Assembly (NCBI RefSeq): GCF_032854445.1
Contig: NC_088301.1
Coordinates: 16,762,018-16,826,017 of the forward strand
Direction: 5' to 3'
DNA length: 64,000 nucleotides
Source of the DNA: Liolophura sinensis
Lineage: Eukaryota; Mollusca; Polyplacophora; Chitonida; Chitonidae
In this document: positions 47,145-58,079 of the stretch, in pieces
Layout of the letters: every line of letters begins with the position of its first letter
Position numbering within the stretch: the stretch's first letter is position 1
The notes under the pieces: generated by a model
Database searches by the model: none
The model's input: the letters and a program-made list of their open reading frames with translations, nothing else
What the model was told of the DNA's origin: nothing
Translations under genes and position numbers: made by a program

Positions 47145-47505
47145 TTATTCACCATGCCAAAGACGACGAATATACTTAAGAAAGTTCAATCGAAAATCAG
47201 TATACGGGATTTTAACTTCTGATATGAATTTTTTTAGGGCAGCTTGTGCCTCCCTGTCTATGACTGTGTTTCCATAGATAGTTTTCTGGATACGCCCAAA
47301 ATAAACATATGATAAGGCCAGGGGTATAGCCTTGGCCTCTGAAGAAAAAACTGAAAAAGAGAATGGAAGAAGAATGGAAAAAACAGCCTTTTGACCCATG
47401 AGTATAAATCAATTTATAATCCGGATATTTAGCCTTAAATTCAGCAAAGCTTTGCTGAATTAAAATGGAGGTTTGTATTGGATTTATTATGTTTACGTAG
47501 ATCAA
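47145..47505 (-). pseudogene. RNase H domain of the non-LTR element
   Basis: FAEFKAKYPDYKLIYTHGSK matches the start of the retrotransposon RNase H domain, except that the catalytic Asp of the usual YTDGSK is His here. After a frameshift it continues SSEAKAIPLALSY (the second acidic residue is present) and ends AAQAAL-type sequence followed by ISEVKIPYTDFRLNF and YIRRLWHGE. The segment between the second and last parts is deleted. Two mutations of the catalytic core and the frameshift rule out activity. A perfect 24-bp palindrome lies in it at 47438-47461. Confidence 0.8.
47438..47461. repeat. Perfect 24-bp palindrome
   Basis: AATTCAGCAAAG joined without a spacer to CTTTGCTGAATT, inside the RNase H remnant. 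Confidence 0.9.
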
Positions 47506-47569
47506 ATATTAGTGTAGGTTTTGGAAGAAGCCAGGAAGGAGACTCCGGAAAAGACACCGGAGCTATCTC

Positions 47570-48590
47570 GTCTACCTTGATGTTAGCTTGCACAATATGC
47601 TCCCAAACACGGAGATCAAACGAAGGGATCTTGTTATGACATTTAGTAAATTTATCAGCATACGATGATGATGCTCAAGATGAAGTGTCCGTTTATTACA
47701 AAAATGCATACCGACAGCATGAGACGTTGAAAATCTAAAATCGTTTTCAGTTGTCCATTTCTCGATCTCATTGAGATAAAGTTGCAGCTGACGTTCGATG
47801 TTATTCATTTTTTTTAGCATATCAAGAAATCAACAAATAAAGAACCGTCTGTACCAAATGTTGCGGATTTAGCTATTTTTATGTTGAACAAAGTAGGCGT
47901 TAGAATGGTGTCCTGGCGGACACTCATTTCCCGCTCATACCAGTCAGAATAAAGGAACCCCACCCGTAATGTAAAATAAAGATCAGATAAAAATTCAGAT
48001 ATAGATAGTGGTAAACTACCTTTAAGCCCTACATCTGACAGGTCTTTCAAAATACAATATTTTCATGTGGTGTCGTAGGCCTATTCAAGTTTAATAACTA
48101 TCGACACCACATATTCATTATTAATAAAACCACCACAGAGTTTTCAAATCTAACAAGGTGAACCATAGTGGATCTACCTTAACGAAAACCCCATTGTATA
48201 TTAGATAGTAACTTGTTGGTTTCTAAAAACCATACAAGTCTTTCAATTATCATCCCTTCCATAGCCTCACAGACAGAGCTAGTAAGAGTTACGGGATGGT
48301 ACTTAGATGGATCATAATGATCTTTGACCGGTTTGGAACCGGGATAATACACGCCTCCATCAATGACCGTGGAAATTCGCTAGTATTCCAAATATTATTA
48401 AACAAGCCGAAGAGATTCTCAAGTGGTTCAGGCAATAGATAGTTTAGAAACTTATAATATACACTATCAGGGCCACAAGCAGTGTATTGTGCACTTTTTG
48501 ATACAGTTGTAGGTTCATCAATATTAAAACGAAGGTTATAACCTTCTAAGTTTTTAATTTAATTTTCTCCTTCTGGCTCTTAACATGTTA
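47570..48590 (-). pseudogene. Reverse transcriptase domain of the non-LTR element
   Basis: On the minus strand the finger region reads AQYTACGPDSVYYKFLNYLL, then KPVKDHYDPSKYHPVTLTSS and IIERLVWFLETNKLLSN with GF (normally QCGFR). A palm block AYDTTWKYCILKDL follows, then SVRQDTILTPTLFNIKI (normally VRQG.VLSPTLFN). The catalytic box reads FVDFLIC where the family has [YF]VDDFLI, so one catalytic Asp is lost. A frameshift leads to the thumb, NNIERQLQLYLNEIEKW and FSTSHAVGMHFCNK. Several stops lie between these blocks. The block order and wording are typical of Jockey-group elements of arthropods and molluscs. Confidence 0.85.
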
Positions 48591-48841
48591 GGATTCTGAA
48601 GTATAATTCTCAGAAGAAGATTAAAACTGCGTTCAGCCTTTTACGGCCCTTTATCACAATTATTATCATATCAGGGTTTACTTTTGGATTTTAGATTAAA
48701 AAAAACATCTCATTTGCGATCCTGTCTGCTTTATCGAACTTCTAGCGAGCTACACGGTCTAAAGAATTGGAAGCGAGGTGTTCTAGGGTAATAGGGAAAT
48801 GGTCCCTGCCACAAAGATCATCATGTACTCTCCAAGAATAA

Positions 48842-49340
48842 TCAGGGAGAAGTGATAAATCTGTGATAGTGAGATCGATAGCAGAAAAGTGCCATTACCC
48901 ACATGTAAATAGTATTAGAATCAACGTTGAAATAACACAGTTCCTCCTTATTTAAAAACTCGTCTACTATCTTGCCCTTGTTATTTATGTTATTACTGCC
49001 CCATAAGATATTATGGGAATTAAAATCTCCCATTATTATAAAAAGATTAGGTCATTGTTCTTTTAATATTAGAGAAATATTGAGCGAACACAATGTGATT
49101 GTTTTCCTATTTGTATAATTTCTGACATACCTTTGTCTTCGGAAGCTAGCGTTAAAAGTTGTTTTGGAAATGGATCTTGCGACTATCGACTTAGAACCCC
49201 CTTTACGGACTACGAATGGTATACGAATGTCGGACATGACGCTTATATTTAGACAATGAAACACGCACGGCCACAGCCTGAAGCTCTGTATCGAGAGCAA
49301 CAGGGCTGTGAATAATATTGTTATTTATAAAGACAGGGGA
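48842..49340 (-). pseudogene. APE-type endonuclease remnant, split by an insertion
   Basis: The part before the insertion reads INNNIIHSPVALDTELQAVA with VRVSLSK. After the insertion (49113-49250) it resumes KTITLCSLNISL and reaches MGDFNSHNILWG, whose D and N are the metal-binding and catalytic pair of APE endonucleases. The first hundred or so residues, including the catalytic E of the QET motif, are not found between here and ORF1. The tail after NILWG is degraded. Confidence 0.8.
49113..49250 (+). repeat. R2 fragment nested in the non-LTR endonuclease
   Basis: About 140 bases nearly match 52110-52262: TTGTATAATTT, CATACCTTTGTCTT, GTTGTTTTGGAAATG, TCTTGCGA-TATCGACTT, GGACTACGAATGGTATA and GACATGACGCTTATAT. 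Removing it rejoins the endonuclease reading frame around SLSK-TITLCSL, so it is a later insertion. Confidence 0.8.
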
Positions 49341-49369
49341 CCCGGCTGCAGCTCACTCTTCTTCATTAC

Positions 49370-50510
49370 AATAAGGTACTATAAAGAAAATAATTTTTAA
49401 GAGTTATTTTATCTTTATGTTTGGACCGGAGACGACTCTTCCTTGTAGATCGGCTGGAAGATATCCCTGGTGCGGCTGATGTATCCATCACGTCTGCTTC
49501 GGATGGAAGAACACCCGCCAACAATCCAAACTTATTAACAATTTGAGCCGGATCTCTAGTAGCCTTAGACGGACGCTCCGTAGGACCTCTAGATTTACCA
49601 GTTTTAGAGTTATTTGATTTATCAACATTACCAGTATTAACTGTTTCAGTGGAAGATTTCGTTTCAATTTTTGAAGTTTATGTAGGTGGTACTTGAGGAA
49701 AAATTGTGTTCTGTGCAAATAATCTGGATGACGTATCATAGAAGGAAATCTGTAGGACTTTCGGTTTGTCTCTGCCGATGGGCGAGGTTATGGCCGTCTG
49801 AGTACGAACTTGAGTACATTGGCATACGATGTATGTAAAGGGTTAACAGGGTAAACTGTCAGTTTCCGTACTTCTTGGTATGAAATATTCTGCTCTACCG
49901 TAATTATGACAATCTGTTTTTCTCTACATATATCGGGTAATCACGAGAAGAAACATTTGGTCTACGCTGCAATTAAAACACTTCACAGTGTTTTTGCAGT
50001 CGAAGCCCTCATGGCCGTTCTTTGAGCACCGAAAACATAAAATCTTATTCTTGCTTTGATTCCTTACCGTGTCCGAACTTCTGACATCCAAAACACCGGG
50101 TAGGATTTCGTATGTACAGATCTACTCGAACACTGTACGGACAAATAAGAATACATGATGGAAATGAAGTTTTAGAGAAACTCTCAACATATAACTACTA
50201 AATTGAACAATTTTACCATCTCGTTTTGATGTAACACGTTTGACTTTAGTCAGTGCTTGGGATCTGAATTCAAGGCAAATTTCCTCCTCTGACAGGTCAA
50301 CCTAATCAACATCTCTTTCTCGAATCACCCCTTGGCTACTGTTCAAGAAGTTGTGGAGTGATATGAAGACAGGGATATTCACTACACTTGTCGTTGACAG
50401 CAGGTGTTTTCTGTAACACTCGATCAGTACATTACCAGAGCGAAGCTTTTTAACCTCTTTCACAACGCCAGCGCAGCTTTTGATAGATTTGCCTAAGGCA
50501 ATTGGTTTAA
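49370..50510 (-). pseudogene. ORF1 (gag-like, CCHC zinc knuckles) of the non-LTR element
   Basis: On the minus strand the N-terminal part reads ALGKSIKSCAGVVKEVKKLR and GNVLIECYRKHLLS, then ISLHNFLNSSQGVIRERDVD, a stop, LSEEEICLEFRSQALTKVKR and VTSKRDGKIVQF. The zinc-knuckle region (49969-50095) has CFGCQKFGHG, a frameshift, CFRCSKNGHEGFDC (CX2CX4HX4C) and KCFNC. The C-terminal tail is Ser/Thr/Lys-rich, with GKSRGPTERPSKATRDPAQI and FGLLAGVLPSEADVMDTS. The product would bind the element's RNA. At least two stops and one frameshift break it. Confidence 0.83.
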
Positions 50511-51059
50511 TGTTAGTAGCTTAGTAGCAGAGTTCTTTGCGGATAGTATCTAGAAAGCAGGCGAGTTTACCGATTCTGCCTAAAATCAAGAATAACATCG
50601 TTTTTCGCCTTTTTTACACCACATCTAGAAGCAAAATGAGAGGAATCTGTAATAAGCACAGTTGGAAAACAAAACGAAAGAGAACTGAAACACATAACGA
50701 ATAGAGACAAGAATTCATAACGCCGTGCTTTTCACCCGCCCCGGAGAGTCAATTCCAACAAAACCTTCTCCGTGAGTAAACAGCAGAAAGAGAGACGAGA
50801 ATCCCATGCCACCCTCGATAAGGTGGATTTTTCGCTCACACTCAAGTAGGTCAACTTTATAAAATTGAATAAACTCGCTTGACTAGCCCTACAGTTACTA
50901 CCCAGATATCGGAAAACCCCGTTAAAAATCTCAGTATGGAAAGCAGTAGTCTCACGTCACAATTAGATATACCAACGTTGACTCTCGGACATCTGGGCCG
51001 GCGTGACCAGCCGATTGATCGGAGCGCCTATTGTATTCACCGGACCCACACGAAAGAGC

Positions 51060-51112
51060 TCTAGGCTAGTTGCCTTTAACGACAAGCTTGCCTAGATGAC
51101 TGAGGCTCTATT
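51060..51112 (+). other. Possible SINE-tail fragment at the RT junction
   Basis: AGGCTAGTTGCCTTTAACGA and CAAGCTTGCCTAGATGACTG with AGGCTCTATTCC resembles a motif common in mollusc SINE tails (GTCGCCTCTTACGACAAGC then a GGACCTATTC end). It abuts the RT fragment, so the latter may have joined or inserted here. The attribution is from memory and is weak. Confidence 0.3.
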
Positions 51113-51699
51113 CCAATGGGTACCAACTGTGCGCCTCTTGTGGCAGGCCTATACCTTTTTTCATATGAATACGACTATATGCAGAAATTACTTAAAAGTA
51201 ATATCTTTAAAGCTCGATCCTTTTCATTTACTAAGCCGGATATTGATGACCTACCGGCGTTAAATAACCAATGTATTGGTGAAGCGGTGAAGGAAATCTA
51301 TCCCCCTTCGTTGGATTTCAAGGAGACAACAGATAGTCCTGATGGTACATCTTATTTGGATCTATATATGTACAATCTATATGTACAATCTATATATGCC
51401 TTTAAGACAAAAGGGAAAACTTCAATTCTGATATTGTAAATTATCCTTATTTGCATAGCAATATACCAAAGGGTCGTGCATATGGCGTAAACATATCTCG
51501 CCTTGTAGCATTTTTCAGATCTTCCGTAAATTGTGATGACTTTAATATGCGTCACAAGTTGTTAGTTCAAAAACTAGTTTTCCAAGGATACGCAATCAAA
51601 TGCCTTCACTCTAAGTTTCTCAAATTTTACAATGAGTATAACTCTCTCGTTGGCAGGTATGGGCAGAGCGTTCAGAATCTCTGGCGACCTGCATTGTGA
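51108..51699 (+). pseudogene. Reverse transcriptase fragment (MGTNCAPL type), frameshifted
   Basis: This RT differs from the one in the neighbouring non-LTR element. It begins IPMGTNCAPLVAGLYLFSYE, continues with ARSFSFTKPDIDDLPALNN (the place of the catalytic Y-x-D-D, here DIDDL) and TSYLDLYMYNLYV. A frameshift near 51425 leads to FNSDIVNYPYLHSNIPKGRA, YGVNISRLVAFFRSS and KFLKFYNEYNSLVGRYGQSV before a stop at 51697-51699. Proteins with this signature are common in aquatic invertebrate genomes. I cannot place the element class with confidence; Penelope-like is a guess. The N-terminal half of the RT is missing. The last part, FYNEYNSLVGRYGQ, recurs as LYNEYDSLVSKYGH at 58110-58170, where it again precedes R2 sequence. 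R2 is therefore probably the 3' end of this element. Confidence 0.72.
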
Positions 51700-51924
51700 T
51701 CAACCATATAGACAGCGCTGTTATTCCTATGTACATATCTCTCGCGTACATGGTATTTAACAACATAGATGACGCTGGTTGCCGAGTGTAACCGTCTATC
51801 TTGTAGACAGCTTTTATACAGACAAGCATGTCATGTATAACATATGTCTCATGTGTCTCGTCATTTTCGAACTGTATCTAATACCGCCTAACCTGGGGCT
51901 AGGGGCCGGTAAAAGCAGCCATGC

Positions 51925-52262
51925 TCATGCCTTTATGAACAGTTGCAATCAAAGCGATTGAGACACCTTGTTTAATTGTTATTTGACCTGGAACTCATTC
52001 ATGGACTACGAATTTGAACTTTGATATGGAATTCATGCCTGGAATATCCACTGTCTGCCCGGCATCATTGAAAACTGATCACCGCTTCTCTCTTGTGTGT
52101 TACCGGCTTTATTTCCTAATTGTATAATTTTTTTACATACCTTTGTCTTTGAGGCTAGTGTTAAACGTTGTTTTGGAAATGATCTTGCGATTATCGACTT
52201 GGAATGCCCTTTAGGGACTACGAATGGTATATGAATGTCGAACATGACGCTTATATCTATTC
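51925..52262 (+). repeat. R2 3'-end copy following the RT fragment (plus)
   Basis: GAACAGTTGCAATCAAAGCG near 51940 matches the start of the copies at 37590 and 58255. The middle is diverged. The last 150 bases (TTGTATAATTT to GACATGACGC) match the nested fragment at 49113-49250 closely. The 82-codon minus-strand frame here is repeat sequence. Confidence 0.75.
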
Positions 52263-55200
52263 TCTTCACCAGAGATCCCACGGGGTATAGGTCATTTTAA
52301 CATAGCATTATTGGTTTGTGCGTTTATATTTTTTGAGTGCACATTTTACAGTGTTGTGCACCACGTGCTTTGATAAGTGCATATTATAAAATATATTATC
52401 TGCTTAAGACAAGCAATTTAACCTGGTGTCTTATATATACAATGTATAAGGTAGTAGTCCAAAGTAGTATAGAAAAACATGGCACGGGTAGGCCGATCAG
52501 ATGTTTAGACTAGTTACTTTGAAAGAACAATCTTCAGTAATTGATTCTGTACTAATAGAAAAATTTACAAACCTGCCCAGAATAGTTATTTAATAGGAAG
52601 TAATAGCTATACAGTAGTGCTTGTCAGGTCCCAGGCGAACTTTAAATCGTCCAACTTCTTCTTGTCAATAATGGCGACAGTCCCTGCCAGATTCGAAAAA
52701 GGGCTAGAATTTGTATATTCGTTTTGTGTGGCTGGTAAAATCGGATTGTCGACTTTTCTGTGTTTGCAAATACCTCGTATTTCATTTGAATGAGAGGACA
52801 CGTCGTAAGTTCAGACAACTAAAAGATTCTTCAGATTTGTAGAATTCTGAAGACAATGTTTTGATAGGACTACTGCCACTGACAGGGTCCAAAAGCCTGC
52901 CCACGATAAATTGTCACTTTCAAGTGACGACAATAGGTAAAAAACCTTGACTTTGTTGTCAGGAAATACCCACTTTAGAATAGACGAAAAAGAAACAAAC
53001 TTATATAATCATCTTAATGACAGTTAATCTGTATAAGCCTCGTGTCATAACATTAAAAGCATGCAAAAAAAAAATTTGGTGCAACCATACAGAGACGCTG
53101 TGCCAGTGTCATTTTTATGCGATGCGTGTCTATACCCAGGTTTCAAAAACACGAGAGTTTTACAGTAGGCTTACTTCGAGCCACTATATCAAATGTATCA
53201 GCATTACAATTTCAATCCAACGAACATGTTCCCCAGCAAGATTATTATTAACGTTGTGTTATGCAGGATTGCATTCACACTGGCACAGGATCCGTCCTAC
53301 TGGTAACCATGTAAGTCGGGCAATGCGTGAATTTCTTGGCTCACTAATAACCTACATAGTTCAATGCGAGTGAAGTTTCTGGAGCCCATCTTTGCATATG
53401 AAGACAGTTAAACTGGACAAGGGAGATTTGCGTTCCGTGTGCATGTGTTAATGACTTCTGACGTTCAATGCTTGTAACCGGATCTGCCCTAGAGGCAATG
53501 CTTGAACACACTCTGAGATTTGAGGCCATGAAGAGCAATCCTTCTTAACTGCCAGCGGCTTTTATTATAGTCTTAGCTAAGTCGAATAATTTATTTTTCC
53601 TGTCAGTTTCAGGTTACTTGCTTTGTGGTAGGGATAGACTGTGGATAAAATTCCATCCATACTTCGTGCTAAATTTGCTCATACCCCCTGTAATCTTTAA
53701 CCAACATAAAACAAAGGCTTATTCCGAATCACATTTTTATGTAACTTTGGAAACGAGTAGGTCATATCGCTAAAGCCAAGCCGTATAATGGGGCAAACGT
53801 ATAATACAGGTCCATGTATATGAAATGGTGATTTCGTGGCTCAGGGCTTGCATGTATGGTGCTTATCCTTCAGTTTTGCCGCATCTTATATTGATGATTC
53901 AATTGCAGTCGCCTTTGCAGCCGCCTAACATGAATAATTCTGTCTAGACATGAATTTCTGTGGGAATCTGCCCGTCCAGCAATATAGCATTCATGTACAC
54001 ATTGAACTCACTCTGCAGGAAAAAAGTGTTTTCGGTGCCCGTGGTAAAAAGTGACAGTTACTTCCCATAAGCTGATGTCTTACTCCGACTACTGTTTTTT
54101 TGTAAGAGAAAATTACTTCCAATCAAGTAATTCAATAAATATTAGAGCGCTTGCACTTTCTGATAAAAGAACAAGATTCCGATGCTAAAAATTGGGCGCA
54201 CAAACTTTGCGTATCAGGCTTGCGATTTCAAAGACAGATTTTTAATAGCTGCCGTACATTTTAAGTCTTGAAGACATATAGGCTCGGACAACTAAGGTGA
54301 GCAGCTGGCGATTAATTGGCCTAATTTGCAGGCTTCCTGGTACATGTACAAATCCAAATTGGTCACAGCCAATTTTCCTTCCTCGAATCTGCGCAACATG
54401 GAGTCTTACAGAATCAAAGAAAAAAATACACCTGTCACTGAAAAAAATAATTCTTAGGTAACATACAGCAGGATTCGCATATCTGTAATGGCTGGATTAA
54501 TCCGATTTAACCTCAACTGACAGAAAATCTTTAAAATATCTCGCCCAAGAATGCGTGTGAGCTTGTGTCGCTGCTTCTGTAAGCACCTGGCTCAGCTACA
54601 TGACACAGCTACATGTATGCGTTACATCCATTATAGTGACTACTGTCAGATTGTACATTATTATTTTACGATTTTTCAGAAAACATGCGGCTGTCAAGGA
54701 ATTCTGGGTGCTCTGTTTTCTTCACGAGTCACGAAAATATAAACCTGATTCAATTTTATGATCCATGGAATAGTTTCTGAAATAAAAGCCATCACCAGTA
54801 GAATGTTATTCCATGTGCTTGGATGAGGGAAGGGCATTTTTTCTGCAAAAGAGGCAAAGATAGAAACACATATAAAAAGACAAGTAACATTTTTAAACAA
54901 AGGACGACAGAGAAAAACCCAACCCGAAAAAGAAATTGGTCATAATGGTAATGAAGTCAACAGTCAATAGTAGACGACCTGGCCGGGGCCTGTTTCTAGT
55001 TAATTGAATGCAGTCAGAGGCTATTTTTGACAATGCTAAATATTCACTGACGGACAACAATATTCCTGCGAACATGTGTGTGTATGCCTTGGGAAAACTG
55101 AATAATCTGTGGCTTATAGAAACATTTTTTATTTCAATTCATCAATCTGTCTTGCATGTATGACCAAGTTAGGATTGTAGTAATGTGTCAGAATGGCCGA

Positions 55201-55520
55201 CAATTACTTTCTGACTACAGTGGATGTGTCTTACAATTTCTTAGGACTCCATGTATTCGACTTGTCTAACTAGAGGCGACAACTACTGTACATCATACGT
55301 TGCAAAGTTCGTCAGTAACTACCCAACGGTAGGTTGTTTAATCAGGGCAGTCCGGTTCCCACCATCTATAAAACGGACAGTCATCTAATTGAAAACTTTT
55401 TCATTGAACCGTTGAACAACAATGACATAAATAAATTTTAAAAATTTAAAAAATGAATGTTACGAGATGGTGTAGCATTCCAAAATGAGTCAAATTAATA
55501 TTAATTTCGATTAATTCAAA
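52263..55520. other. Intergenic, nothing recognised
   Basis: Open frames here are under 120 codons and lack motifs. No RNA gene or confident repeat copy seen. Confidence 0.4.
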
Positions 55521-55969
55521 CATTATATGCTGCATGATTCTGTGTCAACTGTCTTGTATAAATATCAATTCATCGGATGCACATCAGCCGAAGTAAAGTT
55601 GGTAAGTTTTGCCAAATACTGGTATCTTGCCAAATTCTGATGGTTTACACGCCTACTTTGGCTTCAGACGAAACTTTTTGGTATTTTACAGTCACATTGA
55701 TAAGGATAAAACGATACATTTCGCTCACCTCGGTTTGTCTGTTGTGTAAGCCGGTCTTCACATATGTCAGCTACTTGTAGTAAAGTAATTTAAATATTAA
55801 ATTACACGAAGGAAATAAATTGGCTAGTATTGCTAGTTCTTAGCTCTACATTAAACTACACATACTCAAGAATTGCGACATAAAAATGGATTTGCCAGAA
55901 AGTAAAATATAAAAGCCCTTTTCTTTTATTAAAATACACATTTATTACACAATCATGCAGCATATAATG
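55521..55969. repeat. Inverted 19-bp repeats about 410 bp apart
   Basis: CATTATATGCTGCATGATT at 55521-55539 is the exact complement of AATCATGCAGCATATAATG at 55951-55969, and inside it GTGT pairs as well with one skipped base. The pair could mark the ends of a small non-autonomous DNA element, but outer flanking duplications are not obvious. Confidence 0.6.
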
Positions 55970-56043
55970 CTTCAACACGTTTCATTATTTTCTCAGATAC
56001 GTCATGCGTCATATTATCATGAATAAAAAACATACATTCTCTA

Positions 56044-56105
56044 CCACGGACATATTAAACTAATGGGTGATATGTAGGACTCCATTAGTTCGATATTATC
56101 CGTGG
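56044..56105. repeat. Imperfect hairpin, arms about 23 bp
   Basis: CCACGGACATATTAAACTAATG at the left pairs with CATTAGTTCGATATTATCCG and TGG at the right, with few mismatches and a loop of about 15 bases. Confidence 0.7.
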
Positions 56106-56704
56106 ATTATTTATAAATGAAGAGCTTTATGGCCAAATGAAATCACAAATCTTTGCGTGATGTATGACAGATAACGCTCCTGTGTCTCGCTGCAGGCGAT
56201 ATCTATTTTCATGGAATATGAGACGGCTTGAGACCGAACTAATTTATCATGTGCGAGCCCAGATTAGGCCATGTTTAAGATCTGTGCACAGGCGTATTCT
56301 TGCCTTGGAATCACCCCTTGATTCAGCATGTTCCGTGATGACGTTTGCATTCTATCCATTCGCTAAAGATTTCGCTGCAAATGTGCTCTGTAATAATAGT
56401 ATACTTACTAGTTGAATTAACAACTTCATTTAGTATTCCAGAATCATACATATAATTTAATGGTCGGGTTTCCATTCTGCTGAAATACTTGTTACACCCA
56501 TCATTTCGCCAGATATTGTCAATCAGTCTGCAAATTTGAATTAATGAGCTCAAAGATAAGGGCTAGACACAGCCTTATGGCAAACCGGGGGTTACAGATG
56601 GTGTTTTTTCCAACACAAAGGTTTAGCTCAGAATCTACCGCTTCTGGAAGTATGCGTCCAAACAAATAACCGTTATTCAAGATGGACATTCCGGGTAAAT
56701 AATG

Positions 56705-56950
56705 GCAAGGTCAATTCCCAAAACGACGTTCAACACAAACTACCAAAGAACTAAGGAAGCATATAAATTACACAAATAGGACGGAATCGTGCAAAGAGAA
56801 GCAGTCACAAGTTTTCATTGATGTTGGAAAGACGCAGGGTATGTACGAGTGAAATCAGCATGCAAGTCGTGTACCATGCTAGAAAAGTAACAAAATATGT
56901 ATCGTTTTGATTGCAACTGTTCGTATATCCAGCGTTTCTCAAGTGTCACA
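56705..56950 (-). repeat. R2 3'-end copy (minus)
   Basis: Read on the minus strand: TGGATATACGAACAGTTGCA, GCATGGTACACGACTTGCAT, GCGTCTTTCCAACATCAATG, CTTAGTTCTTTGGTAGTTTG and GTCGTTTTGGGAATTGACC. On this strand the start reads LEKRWIYEQLQSKR, longer than in any other copy and possibly the C-terminus of the encoded protein. The 103-codon frame over it is mostly repeat. Confidence 0.78.
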
Positions 56951-57926
56951 AGCCGTGATGGTTTGTGTTCAAGAAGAACTTCTATGTGTTGATACCAACA
57001 TACGGTGTCTGCTACGTACAGTGTCTTCTGCGTATTAAATACTGTTACGTAAATGATGTAGCTTTTTTCTAATAATAGACGTAGGGCTGCGCGTACTTCT
57101 TTGTACACTATGATAGCCATGGACAATTATGAGGCCATCAAAAGATCTGGAAGCTAGAGTAGCAAAATTGTCATCCTACACGATCCACTCTAGCAATATA
57201 GATTCGAAACCAGAAAAGAAATTATTTACTACAGTTTGTAATCTGCTTGTTTGTTGCTCTGCATACACACACATCTATATTTACCGTTCTGTTAGCTTGT
57301 CTGGAGGTGAATGGCTGTAATGGGAGATAGTCCTTTGCATATTAGCGTAGTGCAATCATGAAATCATGGAAAATAGAATCATGAAAACCAATAGTATATC
57401 AGAACTAATTGCATTGTGTCTACATGAAGACAAAAGGAGATATGGCGCAGACCATTCCGTTGACGCTATCACAGTACAGTGGCCTGATAGGCATATATAC
57501 TAGTAGGCCTATAAAAACTTTCCTGGTAGACACACCTCACCAGATAACTATTTAGTGCAGAGATATAATCACGGAAATAAACCACTGACACGCATGTCAC
57601 CATGCCATTAGACAGAAAAACGTATACGGCCGGACACTTTACTTCCCGTATTCGACATTGTATACTGTACGAGGTCTTGATTGGCTGTTTTCTATGCCTC
57701 GTTTAAAGCTTATACGCTTCGTTTATAGATCAACATACATGTGGTCCAGTGTCAGACAATTGCGTGATTGTGTTTATTCAGTGCATGCATGAGACTCTTT
57801 GTTTCAAGCATCCAGTATTTGATGTTCTTGCAATGTGTTGCAGTTAAAAGATAAACCTGCAAACTTTTTCTAAGATTTTTCATTGTAGTAGTTCCATGGC
57901 TACGTACCAAAAAGTTAAAACAGGCC

Positions 57927-57951
57927 ACCTTTGTTCTTCTTGAACAAAGGT
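57927..57951. repeat. Perfect 10-bp hairpin
   Basis: ACCTTTGTTC and GAACAAAGGT around a TTCTT loop. Confidence 0.85.
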
Positions 57952-58079
57952 ATTGAATAGACTACGTATTGGTCAGCCGAGCCCAACATCTTGATCCGGT
58001 GTGTTATTGTTTTCATTCAACGTCATCAACATTTTAATCACAGTTATTACTACAAAATCTATTGTGTTACATTTATTCC

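Larger units (their letters stand above)
46845..50860 (-). mobile_element. Degenerate non-LTR retrotransposon (Jockey-like, with RNase H)
   Basis: Read on the minus strand from about 50860, the parts appear in the expected order: 5' leader, ORF1 with CCHC knuckles, endonuclease, reverse transcriptase, RNase H, 3' untranslated region and a short ATTC tail at 46846-46860. Every coding part has stops or frameshifts, the endonuclease N-terminus is missing, and a piece of R2 repeat sits inside the endonuclease. The 5' boundary is a guess from the end of recognisable leader sequence. No target duplication could be identified. Confidence 0.85.

Noticed and set aside
56815-57126. 103-residue open frame on the minus strand
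   Set aside because: Its C-terminal half is an R2 copy. LEKRWIYEQLQSKR may be the true end of the element's protein, but the upstream half matches nothing seen here, so it is not called as a gene.
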